Position numbers and translations under genes: made by a program | Assembly: GCA_036873135.1 (NCBI GenBank) | Contig: JAPTYO010000008.1 | Location: 248,001-312,000 of the forward strand | DNA from: Clarkia xantiana subsp. parviflora | Lineage: Eukaryota; Streptophyta; Magnoliopsida; Myrtales; Onagraceae | Length of the DNA: 64,000 nucleotides | Reading direction: 5' to 3' | The notes under the pieces: model-generated | The model's input: the letters and a program-made list of their open reading frames with translations, nothing else | Told to the model about the DNA's origin: nothing | The model's database searches: none | Shown: one piece after another, positions 1 through 10,288 of the stretch | Layout of the letters: every line of letters starts with the position of its first letter | How positions within the stretch are numbered: position 1 is the first letter of the stretch

Positions 1-123
1 TCGAGTCAGGTTTGAATTTCAAAATTAGAGCTCGATTGAATTCGAAATTGGCAAATAATAATTGAGTCGAGTCAAGTCAAGTCAAGTTTGAGAGATACTC
101 GACTTGACTTATTTACACCCCTA
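1..123. mobile_element. Right end of a hAT-type MITE, cut by the window edge
   Basis: The stretch is rich in GAGTC/GACTTGACT motifs and ends in TTTACACCCCTA, the complement of the TAGGGGTG terminus used by plant hAT MITEs. A complete element with the same terminus lies at 48508-49266. The left end is outside the window, so the target duplication cannot be tested. Confidence 0.55.
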
Positions 124-511
124 CAATAGGCCACATTTGGCGATAGTGAATTAAAACTATGATATTGTCGTATAAATTTTTTTGGTCAGGTATATAGGAA
201 ATTTAAGTAAAAGCAAAATAATGTAGATAATAGAAATAAACAAGAAATTAAGGCGGTGCGTCCAAATGACGACCCCAAATGTTCGAACTTCTATAATTGG
301 GGTGCACTATTTAAAAGTACTAAAGTTTGGGGCTCATTTTACAGTTTTAAAATACGTATAATGTTATATTTTTATTTTGGCCAAAAGTATAAGGTTTTAT
401 TTTTTTTTTTTTTTTAATTCAAATAAAGAGCCAAGTGTCCACATTTTCCTATATATATAATGTATGTATTTCCGTCGCCAATAAGACAAAACATGGTGAA
501 CATATAACTAA
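124..511. other. AT-rich intergenic DNA
   Basis: Nothing recognisable was seen apart from a short poly-T run near 400-415. No ORF has family similarity. Confidence 0.5.
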
Positions 512-983
512 GTAATCACAGGATTTGGATCATCATGGTCTTTCACTTGCTCTCCAGCTGGAGATCCAGTCATTACACATTGAAACTGATGCTTTAGTTG
601 CTCATAAACTCATTTCCGATACTATCTATATCAATTTGAAATTCATGCCTATTATTTTAGATTGCAGGAATCTTTTACGCCAGTTCAGCATATACAAGCT
701 TAGGCACGTCTATCGGGAAGCTAACTCGGTCGCAGATGCCATGTTTAGGATTGGGGTCAATCAACAATCTAGTTTTGTTATTCATAGTGTCCCTTCTCGT
801 GAGGCTCGGATGTGTACTTTTAAAGACATGATTGGGATTTGTGAATCTCGTGTGATTATGAACGTTTGTCCTTAGTTAGGTACACTGGTTGTTGCGTTTT
901 GGTTTGTCTGACGCTCAACCTGTTGTTTCTAGTTTGTTTCTTCATCGTTCTACCAAAAAAAAAAAAAAGGTAATCACAGGATT
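512..983 (+). mobile_element. 5'-truncated LINE insertion with 14-bp target duplication
   Basis: The 14-mer GTAATCACAGGATT occurs at 512-525 and again at 970-983. Between the copies lie an RNase H-like reading frame, a short 3' tail and a poly(A) run at about 955-968. A target duplication of this length plus a poly(A) end is the hallmark of target-primed LINE retrotransposition. Only about 440 bp of the 3' end was inserted, so the copy is dead on arrival. Confidence 0.85.
526..875 (+). pseudogene. LINE-encoded RNase H-like domain fragment
   Basis: This is the C-terminal part of the RNase H-like (RVT_3) domain that many plant L1-type LINEs carry after reverse transcriptase. The visible signatures are IETDALVAHKLI, the 'DCRNLL' helix and the terminal REANSVADAMFRIG motif, which matches the REAN-x-VAD-xLA motif usual in this domain. 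The reading frame is open to a stop at 873-875 but has no proper start. It begins inside the domain because the insertion was 5'-truncated at the left target duplication. It is not expected to be expressed as a gene. Confidence 0.8.
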
Positions 984-1072
984 CAAAGTGTGTTAAAATC
1001 ATGAAAGTTAGAGAAATATTTATTAATAGTACTTATCTTCCTATGGACCGATTATGCGAGTTATAATTATCT

Positions 1073-1613
1073 GGGTTAATAACTAAAAAAATGTCTAAGG
1101 TTTGTCTAAGGTTTATTTTATGTTAAAATTAGGTGTCTGAAGTTTAAAATGTTAAAATGGACTGTTCCAAGTTTCATTTTTGTTGAAATTTTGTGTCTCT
1201 GCGCGTCTATTCATCTCCATTTAATCAATTTTATCAACTCACTCACCCACTCATAATCCATCACTCTTTATTTTTCACAAAATCGTCAAATTTCACCTAA
1301 AAATTGAACATTTTAAAAAAATCTAGAAGAGTGGTGTGGAGTCATTTTCCAAGGACAATTGAGCGAGATTTATTTGCGCGGATGTGGCCAACTTTTTAGG
1401 TGACGGTCCCGGTAAGATGACGAGAAGAAAGTGTGTATGAGAGCTCGAATTTGATAGACGGTTTCGTCGGAATTGACTTCTCTAAAATAATCACACCGAG
1501 ACACCACATTTTAACAAAATTGAAACCTTGGACACAATAGTTTAACATTTGAAACTTCAGACACCTAATTTTAACATAGGGTAAACATTGGACAGTTTTT
1601 TAGTTATTAACCC
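1073..1613. mobile_element. Foldback MITE with about 120-bp inverted ends
   Basis: The left end starts GGGTTAATAACTAAAAAA and the right end finishes TTTTTTAGTTATTAACCC. The similarity between the arms continues inward for roughly 120 bp (for example TTAAAATTAGGTGTCTGAAG in both arms). No coding capacity is seen. The flanks (TAATTA on both sides, offset on the left) do not give a clean target duplication, so the superfamily is open. Confidence 0.75.
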
Positions 1614-1973
1614 TAATTAGTTTAACTGTGAGATAAGTATATTATATGTTTTGCTTTGTACCCCTCGAACTACTTACAAAATTAAAAAATAAGACAAGTA
1701 AATTGTTGTTTAAGGGAGTTATGAAAATACTAGTCATTATTTTTCGCGTCATGAGTTAATTTTAATATAAATGAGAGCATATGGTATATTTAGCAACTGT
1801 AATTTATCTTAAATGAGTATATATTGAAATAACTTACACATTTTTTTTATTAATTTGTTATATTACTATATGTATATAAAAATATACAACATCATATTCT
1901 TTTTTCATACATTTTCTAATGAAACAATCAGTTCATAAATTTTGCTATCGTAAAAAGAAATTATACCTCTTTA

Positions 1974-2039
<66 letters not shown>

Positions 2040-3449
2040 TATCTTTCAAAATTAATATTTTTGACACGTTGAAAATAAAGTATTCAATTTTTTTTTTTTT
2101 TTTTTTTTTATAGAATTGATATTAAGTATTAGAATCACATATTAATATATATTTTAAGTAAGTATAGTTATATACTTATATTTTTTTAGATAAGAGGGAA
2201 AAGTGGATCTCAAAGTAACGGGGGAAAGTGGACATGCTACTGAAGTAAGGGATTGAATCATATCAAAACTAATTTTATTGGGACCAAGTTATTTGACGTT
2301 TATATGATTTTTTTGGCCAATTGGAAATGCACTGATGAAACATAAATTTTTTTTACCATAGTATTCTATGAGTTTCAAATTAAGATGTCAATACCCGTAA
2401 CATATTTTATTCGTACATATAATAATTTTCACTCGCATAAAATATAATCCGTTAAAATTAAAGTACTAGTTATAAATATTTTTCTATTCTCAAAATTTCA
2501 AATATATTTTAAACTTAAACCATTAATCAAGGAATGAAAAACACTACTTCATATTGCATAATTATTGATGAATCATTAACTTTTAGATAAAAAAATGCTT
2601 GGTAAACATTTTAATTGCGAAAAAAGTGCGGAAACTTTTCTGATTATTTATTTATTTATTATTAAAGAAAACATTAATTTTATTTATTTTTAGTAGTTGT
2701 CATTTAAGCACCAATTGACAAAACTTATTACCAAAAAAAATGGTGGCAAACATGCCTGCCGTATGTCTGGCCCCTTGCATCACCAACTATTTCAGAGCGT
2801 GCACCCGACGCTCCCTCCCTGCCATTTTACCGATTATTAGTTACTAAAAATTAATAATATACTAATAAAAACAAATAAATATAGTTGTAAATAATTATCT
2901 ACAGACAATACTTGTAAATAATTATGTTAGTGAAGTTGAAGTCCAATGTTGAAGTTCATGCTTATATGATAGCAACTTACATGATTGCAGAGCAGGTTTT
3001 TAGAGTTACAAAAAGAAAAACATGAAGTCACTTACAGCTGAAGTGGTGGCGTGCTGTCTAAGTATCAAGTGTCTAGTTACTGTTTTGTTATATTACTTGT
3101 GTTGTAAGACAGTTGTTTAGGAAAGTTTAAGTGTATGGTGATGTGTACATCCCTTAAGTGTAGAAGCAGTTAGATGTAATACAAGGAGCAGTTGAAATCA
3201 TTTTTGTTGTCAGTTTTCTGTATGAAACACTTGTGTATGGTTTGTGTAAGTGTGAGAATAAACTTTGTAGTTCCTCCTGCAATTTCACTTCGATTTTTAG
3301 TTAATCTTTCTGATAAGTGATTTGATCTTCTTAATTGTAATTAAGAATCAACCACCACTAACATTAACAAATTATGTAGAGACAAATTAAGTAGATTTAT
3401 TGGAAATGAATAAGCAACTGAGTTACGTATTTGGTTGTATTTTATTTTT
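1614..3449. other. AT-rich intergenic DNA with a (TA)n microsatellite
   Basis: Low-complexity sequence contains a TA microsatellite at about 1980-2033 and poly-T runs near 2090-2110. The segment 2740-2830 is less AT-rich, but no gene is seen. Confidence 0.5.
1980..2033. repeat. (TA)n microsatellite
   Basis: About 27 uninterrupted TA dinucleotides. Confidence 0.95.
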
Positions 3450-3687
3450 GGGTCTTTCTATTATGCTCCGCATCATGCTTTTGATTTTTTTTTTTTTTTT
3501 TGTATTTTTCTATTGCCTTAAAGGTGAACCCTAGAGGGATATTGATATTATTAATAGTATGATGCAAATACTTAGTGTAGTTAAAAAAAATCACACTTTT
3601 AAAATTTTACATATATTACAATTAAGTCCACCCTAGTAATTAAAAAAAATCGAAAAATATGGTGTCCCAAGAGCATGGTAGAAAAAC
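3450..3687. mobile_element. Small MITE with TCTTTCTA / TGGTAGAAA ends
   Basis: The left end is GGTCTTTCTATTATGCTC and the right end is GAGCATGGTAGAAAAAC. A second, inverted copy lies at 39441-39679, which shares the internal block around 'taatagtatgatgcaaatac'. It is non-coding, and no target duplication could be fixed. Confidence 0.65.
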
Positions 3688-3718
3688 AATTTTTTTATGT
3701 ATAATAATAATAATAGTA

Positions 3719-4247
3719 GGATTAATAAACAAATTGCTATCCGAACTTTGACCCATTTACAAATCACTACTCAAACTTTAATTTTTTAAATTGGCTATCC
3801 GAACTTTCAAATGTTGAGCAAATTGCTACATATAATTTAATTTTCGTCAAATTGGATAGAAATTGAGCATGTTTTCGCCACACGAATTATTTCCATGTGT
3901 ACTCAAGATGAATTCAGATATAAATTGAAAGAACTGAAATAAAATACATTCAATTCGATGCTCAATTGAAACACACTGTTCAGATTGGGGGAAGTTCGAT
4001 TCAACATCCAATTGAAGGTATTTTGTTATAATACTTTCTATTTATGTTCGCATCCATATTGAGTACATAAAAAAATACGTCAAATGGCGAAAACATGCTT
4101 AATTTTTATCAATTTGATGATAATTAAAATTTAGATAGCAATTTACTCGAAAATTAAAAGTTCGGTTAACCAATCTAAAAATATTAAAATTCAGGCAACA
4201 ATTTGTACATAGGTTAAAGTTAAGGTAACAATATACTAACCCATAAT
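3719..4247. mobile_element. Foldback MITE
   Basis: The two halves are diverged inverted copies. The left arm carries AAATTGCTATCCGAACTTT and CATGTTTTCGCCA. The complement of the right arm carries ATTGTTACCTTAACTTT and CATGTTTTCGCCA. No ORF is present. Confidence 0.65.
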
Positions 4248-5423
4248 AAATCATACTTTTTTTTTGCCCAAATAATCATAATTAATTTGATAAATATAAA
4301 AGAATAAAAATAATAAAGAAAGAAAAGACCACGCGCTTGCTTCTGTGAATGGAAGTGGTGCAAGTCACACTACTGCAGTAAGTTCTGTTCTTCTTCTGAC
4401 CCCTAATCCAAAGCCGAAGGGTTAGGCAAAAACCATGGTTGACAATCTTTTAACCACAGTTAACATTTGTCTAGTCCACTTACTCCCATTAATACTCTGC
4501 TTCCGACTTCTCAGCTAAAAAAAACAGTAACTCCCTGTTTTTCTGTTCTGTTCCTTGCAAAAAAGTCTCATTAATCGCGATTTTCTCGCCATTATACCGC
4601 GATATATAACTCAACAATCTCTCCACTTCCTTATCGCAGTGAGAAAGAAAAGAAAAAATCTTCATCATCAACTCCCAACAAAAAAAATGAAGAAAAGAAA
4701 AAACAAATAAATTTAATGTCTTTCCTCAATTTAGGACTGCTCTGTTTGTTCTGTTCTTGTTCTGTGTTCTGTAGTAGAGAGAGAAACCGAAACCACCGAG
4801 TGATGGTGACGATGAAGGAGAGAGATTATTGAAGTCTGTGTTCTATTGAGATCTGAGTGAACCAAAACAAATAATCTGGGTGAGAGAGTATAGCCAGTCC
4901 AGTTTTATTAAATGAGTGTTGGTTCATTTTGGAGTTTAGCGATCATCAATTAAAGAATCTGCAGCGGTTGGTGTTTGTACTGCGATGCAATTTGGAGCAA
5001 GCTTCTATCGCCATGTCTGTCCACGGTGAATTATTATCTTCATCAGGACCCAGTAGCCATTAGTGCAGGGTGGTCTTGTCCTATTTAGTTTTTTTTTTAG
5101 AGAGAGAAATAAAAAAAATACAGAGATTTCTTTGTCCATGCCTGAAAAAAGATGAATCTTTTGTTTTAATTTCTGCATAATTGGTTCATTTCGCTTCTGG
5201 GTTTTCAATAAGAGGTCCAGAAATGGCTTTCTACTGCTGATTCTGTCAGTTAACAAGGTCAGTGTATTTATTTACTCTTATTACTGTTATTTTCCTTTTA
5301 CATGCAATGTCTGCTCAATTTCTAACCTTTCCTTTTCAATTTCTGTTGAGTAATTGCAGTTGGCTTTTAAAGATTCAAACTTGAAGAATTTCCGAAGTGG
5401 GTTTTGGTTTTGGAGAGGGAAAG
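4248..5423 (+). promoter_or_regulatory. Promoter and 5' UTR of the ARF gene, with a probable leader intron
   Basis: The region upstream of the ARF start becomes CT/GA-rich at 4735-4900 (a GAGAGAGAAACC stretch), typical of a plant 5' leader. A 102-bp leader intron is likely at 5258-5359, with donor AACAAG|GTCAGT and acceptor ATTGCAG. No clear TATA box was found, and the transcription start is inferred to lie around 4.6-4.8 kb. Confidence 0.5.
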
Positions 5424-7896
5424 ATGAATGAATTGTTGCCGGAGAAGTGTTTGGATTCGCAGCTCTGGCATGCGTGCGCCGGCGGGATGGTCCGGATGCC
5501 GCCGGTGAGCTCCAAGGTGTTTTACTTCCCTCAGGGCCACGCCGAGCACGCCTTCTCCGCCGTTGATTTCCCCGACTCTCCCCGGATCCCGCCGTCCATC
5601 CTCTGCCACGTGTCCGCCGTCACTTTCCTGGCCGATACAGAAACCGACGAGGTCTACGCCAAGATGAAGCTGATTCCTCTGCCCGGAAACAGCTTCGACA
5701 TCGACGATGACGTCATCGCGCCGCCGGAAAGTTCCGAGAAGCCGGCGTCCTTCTCCAAGACTCTGACCCAGTCCGACGCCAACAACGGCGGCGGATTCTC
5801 CGTCCCGAGGTACTGCGCAGAGACGATCTTCCCCCGGCTGGACTACTCCGCCGACCCACCTGTCCAAACCGTGGTGGCGCGTGACGTCCACGGTGACACG
5901 TGGAAGTTCCGGCATATCTACAGAGGCACGCCACGGAGGCACCTGCTGACCACTGGGTGGAGCGCGTTTGTGAACCAGAAGAAGCTGGTCGCCGGAGATT
6001 CGATCGTCTTCCTAAGGACGGAGAAAGGAGACCTCTGTGTGGGCATCCGGAGGGCAAAACGGGGGTTCTGCCCGGAGCCACCGCCGTGGAGCTCCGGCAG
6101 CCCCTACGGCGGGAAATTCTCCATGCTGCTGAGGGAAGAAGAAGACAAGCTGGCTCGTAACGGCTTCTGCAGAAACACGAGGGCATCCCCCGAGAGGGGG
6201 AAGGTCTCGCCGGAAACCGTGGTGGAGGCGGCTGTTAGGGCGGCCAGAGGACATCCGTTCGAGGTTGTCTTCTATCCCCGAGCCAACTCGCCGGAGTTCT
6301 GCATTCGTGCGGGTCTAGTTAAGGCCGCTATGAGGACTCAGTGGCGCTCAGGGATGAGGTTCAAGATGGCCTTTGAAACAGAGGACTCATCTCGAATTAG
6401 TTGGTTCATGGGAACCATTTCCTTGGTTCATTTTTCCGATCTCCGGTGGCCGGATTCTCTATGGCGTGTTCTTCAGGTATTGATCAAAATTTAAAAAAAT
6501 TATCTTCCAATTCAAAGTTTTGATTTTTATGCTTATGAATTGAAGAAATTGAAGCTTTTAGGTCTCAATAGTCAATTGCCTATTCAATAGTATAGTTTAG
6601 GTTACTCTTTGTTACAATCAAGTTGCTTCACCTAGTTGGGTAATAGAAGATATGGAGTGGGAATAAATGAACAAGCTAACTCATAAGATAGGTCAAAGAT
6701 TGTGTCAAATCAATACTAGATGTTATATCTTATATACCGGTTTTCGCATTCTTGAAAATGTAGACCCGGGGATCAAAACTTGCCATCTACTTAGCTAACA
6801 CGAATTTTGGCAGGTGATCTGGGACGAGCCCGACCTTCTCCAAAGCGTGAAACGTGTGAGCCCATGGTTGGTTGAGCTAGTATCCACCGTCCCAATCATC
6901 CACATGCCGCCTCTTTCACCGCCAAAGAAGAAGTTACGACCACCGTACCCCTTAGACTTCCCTAGCCTCGAGGGGCATTTCCTCTCGCCATTCTCCGCAA
7001 ACTTCCTAAGGCCAAACGGCCCCCCGTGTTTCCTCCCCACCACCAATCCTGCTAGCATACAGGGACCCAGGCAAACTTTCGGTTCGTTTCTCTCCGACCT
7101 AAACAACCCGAACAACAAGTTCCACCACTCGGGAGGGCTTTTTGGTCATTTCCGACCAACATACAACCCTAACCCTAACCCTAATTTTAGGATCCCCGAA
7201 CCGACCGCACCACAATACCCTAATAACGACAACGAGGGTTTATCTTGCTTGCTCACAATAGGGACCACCAACCCATCTCTAGTTCGAGACAAACCCATAA
7301 ACCCTACCAAGAAGAGGTCGCAGTTCTTGCTCTTCGGCCAGACAATACTTACCGAGCAACAGATGTCCGATAAAATCGAATTTCCGAGTTCTGAGGAGAC
7401 GGGACACTGCAAGGTGTTCTTGGAGTCCGAGGATGTCGGTCGGACACTTGACCTGTCTTCTCTCGGTTCTTACGAGGAGCTTTACTTGAGATTGATCCAC
7501 ATGTTTGGGATCGAAAGATCGAACCCGTTGAGTAGTTTCTTGTACCAAGACGCCACGGGGGCATTCCGGAAAGTTGGGGACAAACCCTTCAGGTAAGAAT
7601 GATTAGCCTTAAAGATCATCTTCTTTGTTTTGCTTGATTTTTAGCTAAATTGAATTGGTGGCAGTGAATTTGCAACAACGGCGAAAAGATTGACCATAAT
7701 GTTGGATTCGGGCAACAAGAACGTTGAAAGGTGAGACCTTTATATATTTAACTCGAAGATCAACGTAAATAATGATTTGGGGTATCGATTTCTACATTAC
7801 GTTTTGATTGATTTGCGGTTTTTTTGCAGGGCGATGCTTCCGGGAAACGGGTTCGCCTCTGCGGCGAAGGCAGGACCTTTAAGCACTTACGCATAG
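5424..7896 (+). CDS. ARF16: Auxin response factor, clade C (ARF10/ARF16 type)
   Basis: This is a transcription factor that binds auxin response elements; clade-C ARFs act mainly as repressors of auxin-responsive genes in the nucleus. Four exons join in frame: 5424-6476, 6814-7592, 7665-7730 and 7830-7896 (654 aa). The protein has an N-terminal dimerisation region, a B3 DNA-binding domain at about residues 109-211 (FSKTLTQSDANNGGGFSVPR to the GWSAFV motif), the Auxin_resp domain at about 267-345, a P/N-rich middle, and a C-terminal PB1 domain at about 547-635 (GHCKVF, then YQDATGAFRKVGDKPF). Presence of PB1 favours ARF10/16 over ARF17. The ATG at 5424 gives MNELLPEKCLDSQLWHACAG, the family start. 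Exon 2 carries a miR160-like site. A 25.8-kb transposon begins about 200 bp after the stop. Confidence 0.95.
7053..7073 (+). promoter_or_regulatory. miR160 target site with two mismatches
   Basis: The 21-mer reads TAGCATACAGGGACCCAGGC plus A. The canonical miR160 site of ARF10/16/17 has AGGGAGCC where this has AGGGACCC, and TGGC where this has TAGC. The mismatches fall opposite miRNA positions 8 and 20. The encoded peptide is ASIQGPRQ, against the usual AGIQGARQ. The site is in the expected place, in the middle region of exon 2. Confidence 0.8.
7162..7184 (+). repeat. Telomere-like CCCTAA repeat inside ARF exon 2
   Basis: Three to four CCCTAA units occur in the coding sequence and encode a YNPNPNPN tract. 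The unit is the six-base form, not the seven-base CCCTAAA usual at plant telomeres. Confidence 0.7.
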
Positions 7897-8090
7897 GTTA
7901 ACTTACTATTGTAGTTTGTTGTGGGAGTGAAATAGATTCTAGCTAAGTGAAGAAGCTTTTAGGCAACTCTCTTTGATTTTAATGGCATCTAATATGTAAT
8001 GTGTGCTTTTGTTTTGACATTGTTGCTTTTCTTTGGATATTTACATGGTATTTTGTGTAATTTTATTTTTTTCCCTTGTGAAAGTTGAAC

Positions 8091-8099
8091 TTACAAATG
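8091..8099. repeat. Left 9-bp target-site duplication of the giant MULE
   Basis: TTACAAATG directly precedes the left terminal inverted repeat. The identical 9-mer follows the right terminus at 33887-33895. Confidence 0.92.
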
Positions 8100-8135
8100 G
8101 GACCACTCTATGGAACGGCCGCTGTTTGATGCGGC
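8100..8135 (+). repeat. Left terminal inverted repeat of the giant MULE
   Basis: It begins GGACCACTCTATGGAACGGC and continues to GATGCGGC. It matches the complement of 33851-33886 at 34 of 36 positions, the two differences being CT versus AA at positions 7-8. Confidence 0.92.
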
Positions 8136-8861
8136 CTAATTTCCACCAATCAGAGGTCTGTATTTAATGGCAAACTTGTAATTTCGTTTAAAAGAGAAAA
8201 AATGCGGTTTAGTGGTTCTTGTCACATCATATCACATCACTTAAGTGAATTAGACCACGGTTCGAAGATTTATCCAGACCGGATGTGAAGTTTTAACAGA
8301 CGTTTGAACTTGCCCTTTACTATACGTTACGTTTTGGGTGTGTAGTCTAGTTCGACGGAGCTACCCCTTATCCTTCTTCACCCGCCTTCCCTTACCTCCT
8401 TCCCTACCTCCATTGCTGAATCATTCCGCTGCGCTGCTGTCGCTTCTCGAAGGAGGGATTTGAATGTGGTTGCTCCATTTCACAGGCCAGACAAGTCCAT
8501 TCTGAAGCTTGTTTTCATCTTGCAGTATGAAGCTTCAATTGTCTGTTTGTTGATAATTATGAGACGTGTTGTTGGTTGTATATGGATACGTGGATAGTGA
8601 TACTGATGAATTGAACATCTATTACTGTTGTATTGTGTTAATTTGCTGTTCAATACATCCATAGCCATTCATTTTCGAACATTACATTCTGTTTGAATGC
8701 AATCCTGATGAATTGAATGTTGTTTAACAAGAAACAGTTTTTGAAAGTGTAGATACATACATTTGTGTTTGGTGCAAAAGGATTTTTCAATCAGTTTAGG
8801 TTTCATTCAATTTATGGTTGAGTGACTATAAAAATTCCAGCGAAGCAGATAATTGGTTGGA
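8136..8861. other. Left subterminal region of the MULE
   Basis: No gene is recognised. A CT-rich stretch at 8350-8420 followed by CATCTTGCAG at 8515-8524 looks like a leader exon or an intron end, but no open frame supports one. Confidence 0.4.
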
Positions 8862-9083
8862 CACGTTTTGGTTATGTAAAATAATCTGCAAGGTTAACGG
8901 GAATGTGAATGATACAGCAGGTGTGTTGAGCAATATATGAAATCACAAGTTGGTTAATTTCGATAAGAGCGGAGGAAACTGAAGAGTGGGTAGTAGGCTT
9001 CCTTTCCGGACATATAGCTTAACGCTGGATCCGCATCATTCTGCCCAGTCAATTTCTTCTGTATCATGTTTGGGTAGTTGTTT
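8862..9083. repeat. Deleted direct duplicate of transposase-gene DNA
   Basis: 8862-8996 matches 10972-11108 (the transposase 3' end and its flank). 8998-9083 matches 12839-12924 (internal coding sequence), in the same orientation. About 1.7 kb present in the full gene is missing at the junction. The copy differs by roughly one base in ten, so it is not recent. Confidence 0.85.
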
Positions 9084-9712
9084 GAAGGAGTCTTATCGAG
9101 GTATGTGTATCAAGGAGTGTTATCGAGCTCTAATGCTTGGTAAATACCAGACACCAGAAGCCGTTGAGATAGCTGATTTTGATGTATCCGTTTGGGAACG
9201 TGCACCCGGTTCTGGAACAAACAAGGGATGGATATACGGGATAATTCAGAACAGGAAATGGGACAGCCATACAGGCGTTATTGGAAAGGAGTGTCAAGTT
9301 GGTCGATCTGAGCAGTTTAATAGACAAGGCAAACTTCTGATGGTTTTATTCATGGTTCCTGCAATATTGAATGATTTTTATTTTAACAATGTTTGCATTC
9401 AGATTCTAGCTAATAGATATGTATAAGCATAATGTGCTCCTGCTGAATTATTACTACTGGATTCAATATCCTCGATGGCTCTTTTATAGTCGTTATTGCC
9501 TTTTATGAATCATTTTTTAAACATCCACACAAGGGGACACATATATCCCCATTAAGAAGAAAACCAGGAAATAAGTTTGATGAACACCCATTGCAACATT
9601 CAGTTGTACGTATTGGGAAACATACATCCCTAATAGTTTGAAAAACCCCAAAAAAGTCATAATACACGCCCATTGGGCTCCAATGTTGTGCCATTTAACG
9701 CCGTAGATTTTA
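9084..9712. other. Unassigned DNA in the MULE, with one weak ORF
   Basis: After the deleted transposase copy, an open frame runs on the plus strand to 9426 and encodes a tryptophan-bearing peptide (WERAPGSGTNKGWIYGIIQN). I recognise no domain in it. It begins in the duplicated transposase DNA and has no supported start, so it is left as unassigned sequence. Confidence 0.3.
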
Positions 9713-10288
9713 TTAGGAACGTTCCACTGCCACAAACACCATTTCTTCACCAGCGAACACAAAAGTCAGCTCATCTGATTCCTTTAGTCCAGCTCTGGTG
9801 TAAAAGTCTTCCCACCCATTCCTTATCCTGTATTGCCATCGGTTTGGACCCGATGGTTCGCCATTAGTGACATAGTGTTTAACAAGCCGCATCGGCGTTA
9901 CCAGCTCAGACCGGTCAATTAAAAGGAGCGATCGACGGTTTTCCAGACGTGCAGCTTGGATAAACCCATTGGGGATAGGCTACATAATTCAGTTAAAGTA
10001 CAATTTAATTGAATCATCAAACCAACATCAAGTATCCAATCCACTGAGCCAGTACCATGACAGGAAAAGATGAATTGTTGAATTCACTTACTACTTTTGT
10101 TTTCGTGCTCTCATCTACTCTTACTCGAAATGAAATATTAGTTCGAGACAGGAAATAGTCCAACATCTGAAGCTCATCTGCAAGTCCCATTTTAAACTGC
10201 TTGTTTAGTAAAGGAATATCAATTTAAAAAAAACCACAACCAATAAGAAAGACAAGTTGTTACTGTCGAACTTACCGAGATCAGCCAT
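9713..10288 (-). CDS. Small B3 DNA-binding domain protein, MULE cargo
   Basis: Three minus-strand exons (10276-10288, 10092-10177, 9713-9979) join in frame to a 121-aa protein starting MADLDELQMLDYFLSRTNIS. GT-AG sites are visible at each junction (CTCG|GTAAGT, CTTGCAG|, AAAGTA|GTAAGT, TATGTAG|). Most of the chain is a B3 fold: PIPNGFIQAARL at about residue 34, a basic turn, then WQYRIRNGWEDFYTRAGL and LTFVFAGEEMVFVAVER at the C-terminus. The GW-x-x-F and WxxxI core match plant B3 (REM-like) domains. Function as a DNA-binding protein is inferred from the fold, and the target is unknown. It lies just downstream of the transposase on the same strand, inside the element. The short first exon is the least certain part. 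Confidence 0.7.

Noticed and set aside
1919..2113. 64-residue ORF
   Set aside because: It consists of the translated (TA)n and poly-T tracts.
5713..6254. Long antisense and offset ORFs over ARF exon 1
   Set aside because: Shadows of the GC-rich ARF coding frame.
8986..9426. 146-residue plus-strand ORF as a gene
   Set aside because: Its start lies in antisense transposase DNA and no domain is recognisable; kept only as unassigned sequence.
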